DNA from: Clostridia bacterium
GTDB lineage: Bacteria > Bacillota > Clostridia > UBA1381
Reading direction: 5' to 3'
Assembly (NCBI GenBank): GCA_017443895.1
Contig: JAFSXU010000077.1
Span: 25,788 to 89,787 of the forward strand
DNA: 64,000 bases
In this document: positions 45,997 to 56,867 of the stretch, in pieces
Position numbering within the stretch: position 1 is the first letter of the stretch
Layout: the number at the start of each line of letters is the position of its first letter
The notes under the pieces: model-generated
What the model was told of the DNA's origin: nothing
Database searches by the model: none
The model's input: the letters and a program-made list of their open reading frames with translations, nothing else
Position numbers and translations under genes: made by a program

Positions 45997-46150
45997 TGTC
46001 GGTGCGGCAAGCTTTCGTGAAGCGGCACAGGCGTTTATTGAGGGTAAGCCAGACTTTGAGGGTTGCAACGCAAAAACAATGAATGGGTTAAAAAGACTTG
46101 TGGGAATTGAGCATACAAAAAGGCACAAGACCGAAAATTTTGAAAGGTAG
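45965..46150 (+). CDS. Small ORF or frameshifted tail, unknown
   Basis: The frame reads YDVGAASFREAAQAFIEGKP to KRHKTENFER and looks coding, but it has no ATG or GTG near a ribosome site; only TTG at 45965 is available. It follows the LPD-like frame with a +1 offset, so it could be its original C-terminus after a frameshift. An alternative ATG-ATG frame at 45993 gives only 29 residues. Confidence 0.35.
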   Translation: MKPFQRGSLYDVGAASFREAAQAFIEGKPDFEGCNAKTMNGLKRLVGIEHTKRHKTENFER

Positions 46151-46179
46151 GTATTATATAAAATTATATAAGGAGTGTG

Positions 46180-46554
46180 ATGGATATGATAACTGCAAAT
46201 GTACGGTTTCTTACAAATACTCTTGTCGCTGATTTGACCTGCAAAAGTGCGGATATTCAGGACAATTTACAAAGTATGGGCATTTTAACACCACTTAGCC
46301 TTATAAAGCTTGATAATGCAAGAACATTACAGATACAGCTCTTGCCTGATGATGAACTCGGGAATATGATTTGTGGTATTGTTAATCCCAAAAGTGATAC
46401 CTTGGGTAATGTTCAGAGGTTATGCAGGTTTATATATTGTATGAACGAGCAACACAGGACAAGCCTTATAAATAAAATCAAAAACGGAGATATACAAACG
46501 GTTGCACAAGGCGTGAGGGAGGCTGAAAAAGTGCACAGGGAAAAAACCAGATAG
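46180..46554 (+). CDS. Hypothetical protein of conjugative-element type
   Basis: About 124 residues, soluble, with ITANVRFLTNTLVADL at the start and LGNVQRLCRFIYCMNEQHR in the second half. No motif recognised. Start is ATG 46180 or 46186, both near AGGAG. It lies just before the giant helicase gene, a place often held by small accessory genes in these elements. Confidence 0.65.
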   Translation: MDMITANVRFLTNTLVADLTCKSADIQDNLQSMGILTPLSLIKLDNARTLQIQLLPDDELGNMICGIVNPKSDTLGNVQRLCRFIYCMNEQHRTSLINKIKNGDIQTVAQGVREAEKVHREKTR

Positions 46555-46570
46555 AACAGGGGTGGGAAAA

Positions 46571-49297
46571 ATGCTAAGTAAAGTATATTACATAACGGAG
46601 CTTGCAAGGGATACTGCAAAGGAACTGTCATCTCCCGAAAAGTGGATGACTTTTTTAAATTCTGCATATTGGCAATATAAATACTCATTTGAGGATCAGA
46701 TCCTTATATTTGCACAGCGACCTGATGCACGAGCGTGTGCGGATTTTGAAACTTGGAACGAAAAACTCGGGCGCAGAATAAACAGAGGTGCAAAAGGTAT
46801 TGCTCTTCTTCGTGAGCGTGGAGAGAGGTACTATCTGGATCATGTTTTTGATGTTTTGGATACATATAAAGGAAATCATGGGTATGATGTTAAGCTTTGG
46901 GAGTACAATGACAAATATGAGGAGGCTATAATTGAAACATTGGAAAATACCTTTGGAGATTTAAAGGTAACAACGACACTGACCGATGCCGTTATATGTG
47001 CTTCTCATAATGCGGTTGAGGATAACAAACAGGATTATTTGTCACAACTAAGCACTGTAAGCTTTGGGAGTTTTTTAGAGGATTTGGATAGCTATAATCG
47101 TGAGGTGAGATTCAGGGAAACTGCTGAGGTTTCAGTTGCATATATGGTTATGAAAAGACTGGGACTTAATCCGGAGGATATTTTCGATACAGATGATTTT
47201 ACTTACATTTCAGATTTTAATACTATAGACAGTATCACAGTATTAGGCAGTGCAGTGAGTGAAATATCTGAGCAGGCTTTAAGGGAAATATCGGCAACTA
47301 TTTATGCAGAGGCAAGAAAAGAAAAAAATAATGCAAGAAATTTTGCGAAAAATGAAAATACAAAGTATAATTCAATCACAGACCAAATACAAAATGAAAG
47401 GACTGATGAAAATGACAGAGATAACATACCACAGCGAGAACGGAATATTGATACCAAACTTGGAAGCGCCGAAAAATCTACTTCCGATAGGCAAATACGG
47501 AATGATGCGAAAACAGTTCCTGAAAAGAAACAAACGGGCGATATACTCAGCGATGCTGTTAAGTGGGACTCTGATGGGGCATCTGGCACAGATAGATATA
47601 ACAGCGAGGGAACAGGTGGAACAGACGGTACAAATGATGGCAAAGACAGAAGGCGTGAACGAGAAGATGAAAGCGGAGAATCCCCGGCTTTGGACGGGAC
47701 TGATGAACAACTTCAAGCATTCCGCAGAAGAGGTGGTTATAAAACAGCTAATTCACAGCTAAATCTGTTTGATATTATTGATAAGGCAGATACAATGGAA
47801 GATATGCAAAGGGAAGCAGAACGGATAAATAATATTCGCCCTGCTTTTTCTGTTCCTCAACAAATAGTTGATATTGTTTTATGCGACGGAACTAATCTTG
47901 ATAACAGCATTCTTGCCATTGTAACAGAATTCAGTAAGGATAAATCTATTCAAGATAAAGTTGCTTTTTTAAAGGAGCATTACGAAACGGACGGAAAGGG
48001 CTTTATTCTTGAAGATAAACAGATTTCAGCATGGTGGAATGAAGACGGAATAAGCATTGGTTACGGTGAAACGGTTGAAACAGGAAACAAATATTTTCTT
48101 TCTTGGGAAAATGCTGCAAAACGAATTGATGAACTTTTAGATATGGGAAGATTTGCTTCGGCTGATATTATTCTTCAGACTGATAATTACATTTATACTA
48201 AAACTGCTGAAATCCTTTGGTATATGTATAGAGATTTAAACCATGAAGGTTATCCGGAGCTTAAAGACTTGTTTGGGGATAAGGTATTTGAAAGAAGCGG
48301 TGGATTTCAAGATGATGTTGGTAGGCTAAAGGAATTTATTAAAACATCCTATGGGCTTGATTTTACAAAAACAGCAGTTCAAAAGATTTGTGATATGTAT
48401 GATAAAAACAAAGACATTGTCCGTTTTAAGTATACCAACCCTCATAAAACAAACCATATGCTTGCAGATTTATATATTGTCCGAAAACAATATACAGCGC
48501 AAAATCTGTCCTATGTCCCTCCGGTGCGGTTTATAACCGAGGACGAAATAACGAAATATCTTTTGAAAGGAACGGGTGTGCATCAAGGTAAATACCGCAC
48601 ATACATATTCTTTTCAGAAAATTCTGATATTGAGGCAAGACAGCAGTTTTTAAAGAATGAGTACGGTATCGGTGGCACATATAGCGGATATATTAACGAA
48701 AATCATGACGGTAAAGGGATTTCCATAAGTCATGGAGACATTATGGAGCCTTATGCAAAAACCTTACTTAAATGGAATGAAGTAGCAAAAAGGATTGATA
48801 AGCTTATAAAAAAAGGTATATATTTTGACAAATCCGAAATTGATAATATTTCGGCTTACGAAAAAGAACAAATTGCAAATGCAGTTCGTGATGCTTTTGC
48901 TGATATTGCAGATGAAGCGGCATACAGACCGTTCCCAAAAGAAAACAGTATTTTTGATACGGCTACTATATCATATATTACTGAAAAGCTTGATGATTCC
49001 GGACAACTTTCCCAAATGATTACAGAGCTTGGCAATCTTGTTATGGAGACTCCGAAAGGGGACACAAAATACAGCTATAGGGCAAAAGCTTTAGAAATGC
49101 TTAAGGAGTATTCAAACGGAACATTTAATCTTTTCCCGGGAATAAAAAGACCTGTTCAATTACAAAACACTGAAAATAATAAACCGGAAAAGCGACCTGA
49201 CAAAGAGCAGGAAAGCTTTGCTGACTTTTATAAGAGGATACACTCCGATGATGACGGAAAGACGGTGGCATTGTTTCAGGTTGGAGACTTCTATTAG
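46571..49297 (+). CDS. N-terminal part of giant conjugative helicase-methylase (ends at in-frame TAG)
   Basis: About 908 residues. The N-terminus has an ArdC-like ssDNA-binding domain (FLNSAYWQYKYSFEDQILIF, RRINRGAKGIALL). A low-complexity acidic/Arg linker follows (about residues 240-390), then helical modules repeated in such proteins. It ends at TAG inside a MutS-domain-I-like motif VALFQVGDFY; the same frame continues AFGGDAEQIAETF, where relatives have GDFYE. A GAG to TAG change would explain this. ATG at 46571 follows AGGGG; the GTG at 46562 is less likely. Confidence 0.8.
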   Translation: MLSKVYYITELARDTAKELSSPEKWMTFLNSAYWQYKYSFEDQILIFAQRPDARACADFETWNEKLGRRINRGAKGIALLRERGERYYLDHVFDVLDTYKGNHGYDVKLWEYNDKYEEAIIETLENTFGDLKVTTTLTDAVICASHNAVEDNKQDYLSQLSTVSFGSFLEDLDSYNREVRFRETAEVSVAYMVMKRLGLNPEDIFDTDDFTYISDFNTIDSITVLGSAVSEISEQALREISATIYAEARKEKNNARNFAKNENTKYNSITDQIQNERTDENDRDNIPQRERNIDTKLGSAEKSTSDRQIRNDAKTVPEKKQTGDILSDAVKWDSDGASGTDRYNSEGTGGTDGTNDGKDRRREREDESGESPALDGTDEQLQAFRRRGGYKTANSQLNLFDIIDKADTMEDMQREAERINNIRPAFSVPQQIVDIVLCDGTNLDNSILAIVTEFSKDKSIQDKVAFLKEHYETDGKGFILEDKQISAWWNEDGISIGYGETVETGNKYFLSWENAAKRIDELLDMGRFASADIILQTDNYIYTKTAEILWYMYRDLNHEGYPELKDLFGDKVFERSGGFQDDVGRLKEFIKTSYGLDFTKTAVQKICDMYDKNKDIVRFKYTNPHKTNHMLADLYIVRKQYTAQNLSYVPPVRFITEDEITKYLLKGTGVHQGKYRTYIFFSENSDIEARQQFLKNEYGIGGTYSGYINENHDGKGISISHGDIMEPYAKTLLKWNEVAKRIDKLIKKGIYFDKSEIDNISAYEKEQIANAVRDAFADIADEAAYRPFPKENSIFDTATISYITEKLDDSGQLSQMITELGNLVMETPKGDTKYSYRAKALEMLKEYSNGTFNLFPGIKRPVQLQNTENNKPEKRPDKEQESFADFYKRIHSDDDGKTVALFQVGDFY

Positions 49298-49345
49298 GCA
49301 TTTGGCGGTGATGCAGAGCAAATTGCAGAGACATTTGAATTTTAT

Positions 49346-52300
49346 TTGGCGAAAAGGACTATTGAAGATATAGAATATCCGATGTGCGGTTTCCCGGGCT
49401 TCAGACTTGAAGAGAATGTAAATGCATTGACTGAAAAAGGCTTTGATGTTGTTTTGGTTGACAGTGACAGGAGATTTAATAAGGTAATTTCAAGAGAAAA
49501 GGTCTTGGAAAATGTAACCGAAAAGGAATATGACATCGGATTCGGCACGCTCGGCAACGGGACTACCGTGTGGAACAGGCTTGAGGAGGTCGATAATGAT
49601 TATAAGACTATCGCTCATATAACCAGTGATGGGAAAACGGTAAAATACTATGAGGATGTACCCGACGCTGTAAAAGAACAGATTGAAGCGTTTGCCCGGA
49701 AGGAGGAACACCGTTACAATGTTGCAAAAGAAGAATGGGAAAAGGCACATAGGCACCCAACGACTCAAACTACATACGGACAACGAAACTATAACTATTT
49801 GAAACGCTTTGCACCGGATGTTATTGATGGTAATGCGAGATATGCGCTTTATGAGTCAGAAGGATTTATGCCGATACATATAAGCACGCTGTCTGGAGCT
49901 ATTGTAAGTATTGCGCATACTTACGAACAGGAAGGCGACCTGATGTATGATCCTGAAATGGTGTTTGAGATAGATGATGAAAACAAAGCTTTAAAGCCTC
50001 TTGAATACCGTCAGGACAATATGGGTATTTATCAGACCGTCGGTGAAAATATAACAGAGAGGGAGCTTAATTCTTTTGCGGTGCAATGGTTTAAAAACAT
50101 CGAAAGTCAGGGCTTTCATTTGTCGCAGAAAATATCAGAATACAATGATGAGGATATTACCGTTTCATATAACGAAAACGGAGAGATAACCGATATTGAG
50201 GGTGAGGAAAATGCCGTAGCTGAATATATGAAAAAGCATAATATCGAGGTGTTTGCAACAGCTGAAAATATTGAACAAGGTATTGCCGAAAACTCTTCGT
50301 TGCCCACCAAAGTGCAGAAGGACGATATTCTCGGAAAAAAGATCGAGTTTGACGGTCGCAGGTTTATTGTCGATAGCGTAAACGACGATTTCGGTACGGT
50401 AAGCTTAAAAGATATTACCTTCGAAGAGGGAACAGGTTTTCCGATATTTCGCAGAGAAAGTATTGACTTTGTAAGAGCTATACTGGATAAACAGGAGCAA
50501 GCAGAGCAGATAGTTCCCGAATTTGAAAAGATAAAGCCATCAAAGGTTCAAAATACCATCATTTATCCCGAAATACCAATGGTGGAGAGAAACAATTTTG
50601 TGATTGATAATGATGAGCTGGGATATGGCGGTGCAAAGGAAAAGTTCCGAAGAAATATGGAAGCAATACATGTTTTGAAGAAATGTGAATCTGAACACAG
50701 GCTTGCAACACCTGAAGAGCAGAAAATCCTTTCCGAATATGTAGGTTGGGGCGGTCTTTCGGATGCATTTGATGAAACAAAGACAAGTTGGTCAAATGAA
50801 TTTGCACAGCTTAGAGCTACCCTTTCGTCCGAAGAATATGCACAGGCAAGGGCATCCACCCTTACAGCGCATTACACATCTCCGGTAATAATCAAAGCTA
50901 TGTATAATGCGCTTGAAAATATGGGGTTTTCGCATGGAAATATATTGGAGCCTTCGTGCGGTATAGGTAATTTTATGGGTTTAATTCCTGAAAGTATGGG
51001 GGACAGTAAAATATATGGTATTGAGATTGACAGTATCACAGGTAGAATTGCACAGCAGCTATACCAGAAAAATTCAGTAGCTATTGAGGGGTATGAGGAT
51101 ACAATGCTCCCCGATAGCTTTTTTGATGTGGCAATAGGCAATGTGCCTTTTGGTGATTACAAGCTTTCTGACAAAAAATACAACAAGTATAATTTTCTTA
51201 TTCATGATTATTTCTTTGCAAAGACACTGGATAAGGTTCGACCAGGGGGTATCATTGCTTTTATCACATCAAGCGGAACTATGGATAAGCGAAACTCAAA
51301 GGTACGCCGGTATATTGCACAGAGAGCTGATCTTGTAGGAGCAATAAGATTACCGAACAATGCTTTTTTAAAAAATGCCGGAACGGAGGTTACATCGGAT
51401 ATTTTGTTTTTCCTAAAACGCGACAGAATGACCGATATAATGCCCGATTGGGTAGAGCTTAGTGAGATAGAAAAAGGATTCTTCATAAATCGGTATTTTG
51501 CAGATAATCCCGGTATGATACTTGGAAAAATGCAAATGATAAGCGGACCGTTTGGGCTTACACCAACTTGTGTGCCTTATGATGATGTATCTTTGCAAGA
51601 ACAACTGAATGAGGCAATCCAAAATATTCATGCGACGATTTCAGAATATGAGTTTGATGATGTATCCAATGACGAAGAAATTACTATTCCTGCCGATCCC
51701 AATGTTAGAAATTTCAGTTTTACCATAATTGACGGTGATATTTATTTTCGTGAGAACAGCGTAATGCGAAAATTACAGCTCAATGCGACAGCACAAAACC
51801 GTGTAAAAGGTATGATAGCAATTCGTGATTGTGTAAGGGAGCTGATTGAATATCAAACGGAGGGATATTCCGATTATGAAATAAAAGGACAACAGGATAA
51901 ATTAAACAAACTGTATGATGATTTCACAAACAAATACGGGCTTATAAATTCTCGTGGGAACTCTTTGGCGTTTTCAGATGACAGCAGTTATTTCCTTTTG
52001 TGTTCTCTTGAGGTCCTCGATGAAAACGGAGATTTTGAACGAAAAGCGGATATGTTTTCAAAACGGACGATAGGAGCCAAACAGCAGATTACAAAAGTCG
52101 ATACGGCATCTGAGGCATTAGCTGTTTCACTCGGTGAAAAAGCAAAGATTGATATGGAGTATATCGGGGAGCTTACAGGCAAGACCGAAGACGAGGTCTA
52201 CGAGGATTTAAAAGGTGTTATATTCCTAAACCCACACTATGAGGAGGGTAATATTTATGAGCCGAAATACCTTACAGCTGATGAATACCTTTCCGGGAAT

Positions 52301-55300
52301 GTCAGGGAGAAACTTTCTGTGGCAAAATCTCTTGCGGCAGGAGATGAGGCGTTTAGTATCAATGTAGAGGCTTTAACGGCAGTACAGCCCATAGATTTAT
52401 CCGCAAGTGAAATAACCGTGCGGCTTGGTTCGACTTGGGTACCGCAGGAGGATATACAAAGGTTTGTTTTTGACCTTCTTTTACCCGGTTGGTATTCAAA
52501 GGACAGAATACTGGTAAGGTATTCAAATTTAACCGGTGAATGGTCCATTACAAATAAGAGTGCCGATAAGGGTGTTAAAGCTACCAGTACCTTTGGCACA
52601 AAACGGATAAATGCATATAAAATCATTGAAGAGTCACTTAATCTTAAAGATGTGCGCATTTTTGATTATATTGAGGACGAAAATGGCAGAAAAAAGCCGG
52701 TTCTCAATAAAAAGGAAACAATGATAGCCCAGCAGAAGCAGGATCTTATTAAGTCTGAGTTTGACAACTGGATATGGAAGGATCCGCAAAGGCGGGAGCG
52801 GCTTACAAAACTGTATAACGAAAAATTTAATTCAAACAGACCCCGTGAATACGATGGAAGCCATATTATTTTTAACGGAATGAATCCGGAAATAGTACTG
52901 AGAAAACATCAGCAGGATGCAGTCGCACGGATAATGTATGGTGGAAATTCACTTTTAGGACATGTGGTTGGTGCAGGGAAGACCTGGACAATGGTTGCAG
53001 CAGCAATGGAAATGAAGCGTCTTGGACTTTGTAATAAATCATTATTTGTAGTACCAAATCACTTAACAGAACAATGGGCATCGGAATTTTTACAGCTTTA
53101 TCCTGCGGCGAATATACTTGTTGCAACAAAAAAGGATTTTGAGACAAAAAACCGTAAAAAGTTTTGTGGGAGAATTGCAACGGGGGACTATGATGCGGTT
53201 ATTATAGGTCATTCACAGTTTGAGAAGATACCAATGTCATTAGAAAGGCAGGTGGCAATTCTCGAAAGGCAAAAAGAGGAAATTATAAACGGAATCATTG
53301 AGGCTAAAGCAAACAGGGCAGAGCGATTTACCGTAAAGCAACTTGAAAAATCAAAGCGGGCCATTGAGACAAAGCTTGCAAAGCTCAATGACCAAAGCAG
53401 AAAGGACGATGTTGTAACCTTTGAAGAGTTGGGTGTTGACAGGGTTTTTATAGACGAAGCACATTATTACAAAAACCTTTATTTATATACCAAAATGCGT
53501 AATGTGGGCGGTATCGCACAGACCGAAGCACAAAAGTCATCGGATTTGTTTATGAAAACGCAATATCTCGACGAGCTTACAGGCGGTAAGGGCGTTATAT
53601 TTGCTACAGGCACTCCTGTTTCAAACAGCATGGTTGAGCTATATACTATGCAGAGGTATTTGCAGTATAATACCCTAAAGGAATATAACTTACAGTATTT
53701 TGATGCATGGGCGTCTACTTTCGGTGAAACAATTACGGCGATTGAGCTTGCACCGGAGGGTACGGGGTACAGAGCAAAAACAAGATTTGCCAAATTCTTT
53801 AATTTGCCTGAGCTTATGTCTATGTTTAAAGATGTTGCAGATATCCAGACTGCAGATATGCTTAATCTTCCTACACCTACTCCGCATTACAAAACGATAG
53901 CAGTTGAGCCTACCGAAATCCAAAAGGATATGGTTCGGGAGCTTGCCGAAAGAGCTGAAAGGATTCGCAATAAAATGGTTGATCCGTCAGTTGATAATAT
54001 GTTAAAGGTTACAAATGATGGGCGAAAGCTTGCCCTTGATCAGCGACTTATAAACCCAATGCTGCATGATGACAAGAACTCAAAGGTATCGGCGTGTGCT
54101 AAGGAGGTGTTTGATATTTGGAAGCAAACAACCGATATACACGGAACACAGCTTGTGTTTTGTGATTTGTCTACGCCGAAGAATGACGGTACATTCAGTG
54201 TTTATACAGATATACGGGATAAGCTTTTAGCATATGGCGTGCCTGAAAACGAGATTGAGTTTATACATAATGCCAATTCAGAAACAAAGAAAAAGGAGCT
54301 TTTTTCAAAGGTTCGCAAGGGCGATATACGAATACTTTTAGGCTCAACTCCGAAAATGGGTGCAGGAACCAATGTACAGAGGCTCTTGTATGCATCGCAC
54401 GATATTGATTGTCCGTGGCGACCGGCTGATTTGGAGCAACGCTCCGGGCGTATTATTCGTCAGGGGAATACAAATCCCGATGTTCAAATCAGAAGATATG
54501 TAACAAAGGATACCTTTGACAGCTATATGTGGCAGTTAGTCGAGAATAAACAAAAGTTTATAGGTCAGATAATGACAAGCAAATCACCCGTAAGAAGCGC
54601 TGAAGATATTGACGAAACGGCTCTTTCTTATGCTGAGATAAAAGCATTGACAACGGGGAATCCGTATATAAAGGAAAAAATGGATTTAGATACACAGGTT
54701 TCAAAGTTAAAACTTATAAAATCAAGCTTTATGAGCCAGAAATATGATCTTGAGGACAAGGTAATAAAAAAATATCCCCGTGAGATTGCAGACCTTACAG
54801 AACGGATAAAAGGCTTTGAGGGAGATATTTCCATAGTACAAAGATACCCTAAAAAAGAAGATGTATTTTACCCTATGACCATAGACGGGTTAGCATATAC
54901 AGATAAAGAAAAAGCCGGAAACGCACTCCTTGAGCGGTGCAAGAAAATGACATCACCGGAGCCGACTCATATCGGTGATTACAGAGGCTTTTCAATGGAG
55001 CTGTCATTTGATACATTTACAAAGGTGTTTCATATATCGCTTAAAGGTTATTTGAGCCATAAGGTAGAGTTGGGTTCAGATGTGTACGGCAATCTGCAAA
55101 GAATTGATAATGTTTTGGAGGGACTTAATAAGAGACTGGAAATAACAAAGCAAAATCTTATTGAAACAGAGCAAGAGTTTGAGATTGCAAAAGGTGAACT
55201 GCAAAAAGAGTTCCCACAAGAGACTGAGCTTCAGGAGAAAATCAAAAGACTTGCAGAGGTTGATGCACTGCTTAATATGGATAAAAATGACCATGAAGGC

Positions 55301-55366
55301 GCCGTTCTTGGAGAACCGGACGAGGCGGAGATACCGCAGAAAAAAGTTGTGGGGTTGGAGAGGTAA
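49346..55366 (+). CDS. C-terminal part of giant protein: N6-adenine methylase plus SNF2-type helicase
   Basis: About 2,006 residues in frame with the preceding ORF. Order: rest of a MutS-I-like domain (PMCGFPGFRLEENVNALTEK), unknown modules, a methylase with the AdoMet site ILEPSCGIGNF and catalytic GNVPFGDY, then an SF2 helicase with Walker A GHVVGAGKTWT, DEAH VFIDEAHYYKN, TGTPVSNSM and GAGTNVQ, and a C-terminal coiled coil. The only start at 49346 is TTG without a ribosome site, so expression needs readthrough of TAG at 49295 or is lost. Such proteins are conserved in Firmicutes conjugative elements; exact role unknown. Confidence 0.85.
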   Translation: MAKRTIEDIEYPMCGFPGFRLEENVNALTEKGFDVVLVDSDRRFNKVISREKVLENVTEKEYDIGFGTLGNGTTVWNRLEEVDNDYKTIAHITSDGKTVKYYEDVPDAVKEQIEAFARKEEHRYNVAKEEWEKAHRHPTTQTTYGQRNYNYLKRFAPDVIDGNARYALYESEGFMPIHISTLSGAIVSIAHTYEQEGDLMYDPEMVFEIDDENKALKPLEYRQDNMGIYQTVGENITERELNSFAVQWFKNIESQGFHLSQKISEYNDEDITVSYNENGEITDIEGEENAVAEYMKKHNIEVFATAENIEQGIAENSSLPTKVQKDDILGKKIEFDGRRFIVDSVNDDFGTVSLKDITFEEGTGFPIFRRESIDFVRAILDKQEQAEQIVPEFEKIKPSKVQNTIIYPEIPMVERNNFVIDNDELGYGGAKEKFRRNMEAIHVLKKCESEHRLATPEEQKILSEYVGWGGLSDAFDETKTSWSNEFAQLRATLSSEEYAQARASTLTAHYTSPVIIKAMYNALENMGFSHGNILEPSCGIGNFMGLIPESMGDSKIYGIEIDSITGRIAQQLYQKNSVAIEGYEDTMLPDSFFDVAIGNVPFGDYKLSDKKYNKYNFLIHDYFFAKTLDKVRPGGIIAFITSSGTMDKRNSKVRRYIAQRADLVGAIRLPNNAFLKNAGTEVTSDILFFLKRDRMTDIMPDWVELSEIEKGFFINRYFADNPGMILGKMQMISGPFGLTPTCVPYDDVSLQEQLNEAIQNIHATISEYEFDDVSNDEEITIPADPNVRNFSFTIIDGDIYFRENSVMRKLQLNATAQNRVKGMIAIRDCVRELIEYQTEGYSDYEIKGQQDKLNKLYDDFTNKYGLINSRGNSLAFSDDSSYFLLCSLEVLDENGDFERKADMFSKRTIGAKQQITKVDTASEALAVSLGEKAKIDMEYIGELTGKTEDEVYEDLKGVIFLNPHYEEGNIYEPKYLTADEYLSGNVREKLSVAKSLAAGDEAFSINVEALTAVQPIDLSASEITVRLGSTWVPQEDIQRFVFDLLLPGWYSKDRILVRYSNLTGEWSITNKSADKGVKATSTFGTKRINAYKIIEESLNLKDVRIFDYIEDENGRKKPVLNKKETMIAQQKQDLIKSEFDNWIWKDPQRRERLTKLYNEKFNSNRPREYDGSHIIFNGMNPEIVLRKHQQDAVARIMYGGNSLLGHVVGAGKTWTMVAAAMEMKRLGLCNKSLFVVPNHLTEQWASEFLQLYPAANILVATKKDFETKNRKKFCGRIATGDYDAVIIGHSQFEKIPMSLERQVAILERQKEEIINGIIEAKANRAERFTVKQLEKSKRAIETKLAKLNDQSRKDDVVTFEELGVDRVFIDEAHYYKNLYLYTKMRNVGGIAQTEAQKSSDLFMKTQYLDELTGGKGVIFATGTPVSNSMVELYTMQRYLQYNTLKEYNLQYFDAWASTFGETITAIELAPEGTGYRAKTRFAKFFNLPELMSMFKDVADIQTADMLNLPTPTPHYKTIAVEPTEIQKDMVRELAERAERIRNKMVDPSVDNMLKVTNDGRKLALDQRLINPMLHDDKNSKVSACAKEVFDIWKQTTDIHGTQLVFCDLSTPKNDGTFSVYTDIRDKLLAYGVPENEIEFIHNANSETKKKELFSKVRKGDIRILLGSTPKMGAGTNVQRLLYASHDIDCPWRPADLEQRSGRIIRQGNTNPDVQIRRYVTKDTFDSYMWQLVENKQKFIGQIMTSKSPVRSAEDIDETALSYAEIKALTTGNPYIKEKMDLDTQVSKLKLIKSSFMSQKYDLEDKVIKKYPREIADLTERIKGFEGDISIVQRYPKKEDVFYPMTIDGLAYTDKEKAGNALLERCKKMTSPEPTHIGDYRGFSMELSFDTFTKVFHISLKGYLSHKVELGSDVYGNLQRIDNVLEGLNKRLEITKQNLIETEQEFEIAKGELQKEFPQETELQEKIKRLAEVDALLNMDKNDHEGAVLGEPDEAEIPQKKVVGLER

Positions 55367-55658
55367 TGCAATATAATTAAAGTAAACGGGAGGTGTTATA
55401 AGTGAATTGTTATAAATGCAATTGGTAAAAATTTTATTAGAATTGCCATGTTTTTACCACTATGGCGGAATGAATTATTCTTACATATAGCAGTTCCGGT
55501 TATGCCATATCGCACAGAAAAATCATATAGGATTAGTAGTGCTTAAAATGAAATTAAAACTTTATAAAGGCAAAATATAAAAAATATTTTTGAAAAATGG
55601 CATATATAATTGACTTTTAGGCATAATAGTGGTATAATACTGACAAGAGGTGATATTA
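55367..55658. other. Gap after helicase with truncated gene start
   Basis: Holds an orphan gene start: GGGAGGTG, then GTG at 55402 reading MNCYKCNW and a stop at 55426. It looks like the 5' stub of the gene that once followed the helicase. The remaining 230 bases are AT-rich and end with the promoter of the AbiL-like pair. Confidence 0.5.
55610..55638 (+). promoter_or_regulatory. Promoter of the AbiL-like pair
   Basis: TTGACT, 17 bases, TATAAT, about 20 bases before the first gene. Confidence 0.75.
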
Positions 55659-56867
55659 ATGTTATGTCAATTTAGTTTTAAAAATTTCAAATCATATAAG
55701 AATGAAACAGTATTTGATTTTCAAGCGGCATCATTGTCGGAACATTTGAATTCACTTATTACTCAGGAAAAAGCTTCCGAACTTTTACCTGTAAGCGTTA
55801 TTTACGGACCTAACGGCGGTGGCAAGACGAACTTAATATGTGCATTAGCTTGTTTAATTACTTTAGTTGTATCTCCTATTCATGAATTAGGTAAGAATAG
55901 GAATAAAATGATTTTTCAGCAGAAAGTTCCGTGTGAACCATTCTTATTTGATAGAGCATCTATAAATGAACCAACTGAATTTAATATATTCTTTAGAACA
56001 AATGGAAACGAATATAGGTACTATATAGCTTTAACAAAAGATGAAATTACCTCAGAATCATTGTACAGAAAGACAATAGGCGGTAAAAAGACTGCAATGA
56101 TTTTTGAAAGAGAAGGTCTTAAGATTGAACTTGGTGCAAGCTTATCTAAAGGAAGTATTAATACCAAAGTTAATCCCAAAATGCCATATATCTCATTCTT
56201 GGCAATAAATTATAATTTACCTAAAATTGCAGAAGTACAGAAATGGTTTGAGTCGTGTATTATAAGAAACTATGCTAATCCTCAGATTGAAAAAAGCATG
56301 ATCATTTCAGAGGATAAAAAGTTCAAGCAGCATTTGTTAAATACTATGAATGATATGGGAATTGACATTTCAGATTATTATCTTGATAAAGAAAATAATG
56401 ATATGCTCTTAGTTAGAAATATTAATAAAGAAAACTATCCCATATCCTTTTCAAGCGAATCAGATGGTACTAAAAAGTTGTTTGCATCTTTGCCAATTTT
56501 AATGATTGCGATTGCAGAAGGAAGGTTGGTTATAATTGATGAATTGGATGCCAAATTACATCCAAAACTTCTTAGATATATCATTTCATTGTTCACCAAC
56601 AGAGGCATTAATAAAAACGGTGCCCAGTTGATATTCACATCGCATGATATGTCTACCATGAAGAATGATGTATTCCGAAGAGATGAAATATGGTTTGCTG
56701 CACTTGATAATGAGCACAGCAGTGAATTATATTCATTATATGAAATAAGAAAAGAAGATGGTAACAGAATAAACCATACTGCTGCATATGATAAGCAGTA
56801 TTTAGAAGGACGCTATGGAGCTGATCCATATCTTCGTACTATGTTAGATTGGGAGGAATTATCATGA
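55659..56867 (+). CDS. AAA15/RloA-like ATPase (AbiLi-type)
   Basis: A 402-residue ABC-type ATPase like those of OLD, PARIS and AbiL defence systems. Walker A YGPNGGGKTN is at about residues 49-58, a signature-like SSESDGTKKLFASLP lies before Walker B LVIIDELDAKLHP, and the switch His is in IFTSHD. ATG at 55659 is 8 bases from AGAGG; upstream GTG 55650 is inside that site. The stop overlaps the next start by 4 bases (ATGA). With the RloB partner it fits AbiL; the assignment rests on family recognition. Confidence 0.85.
   Translation: MLCQFSFKNFKSYKNETVFDFQAASLSEHLNSLITQEKASELLPVSVIYGPNGGGKTNLICALACLITLVVSPIHELGKNRNKMIFQQKVPCEPFLFDRASINEPTEFNIFFRTNGNEYRYYIALTKDEITSESLYRKTIGGKKTAMIFEREGLKIELGASLSKGSINTKVNPKMPYISFLAINYNLPKIAEVQKWFESCIIRNYANPQIEKSMIISEDKKFKQHLLNTMNDMGIDISDYYLDKENNDMLLVRNINKENYPISFSSESDGTKKLFASLPILMIAIAEGRLVIIDELDAKLHPKLLRYIISLFTNRGINKNGAQLIFTSHDMSTMKNDVFRRDEIWFAALDNEHSSELYSLYEIRKEDGNRINHTAAYDKQYLEGRYGADPYLRTMLDWEELS

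Noticed and set aside
47302..47762. Overlapping plus- and minus-strand ORFs of about 110-150 codons
   Set aside because: They fall in the low-complexity linker of the giant helicase gene, have no ribosome sites and no recognisable domain.
45100..55366. Alternative genetic code or general stop-codon reassignment
   Set aside because: The two stops differ (TAA and TAG) and both codons end other genes normally, so local mutation or error is simpler.
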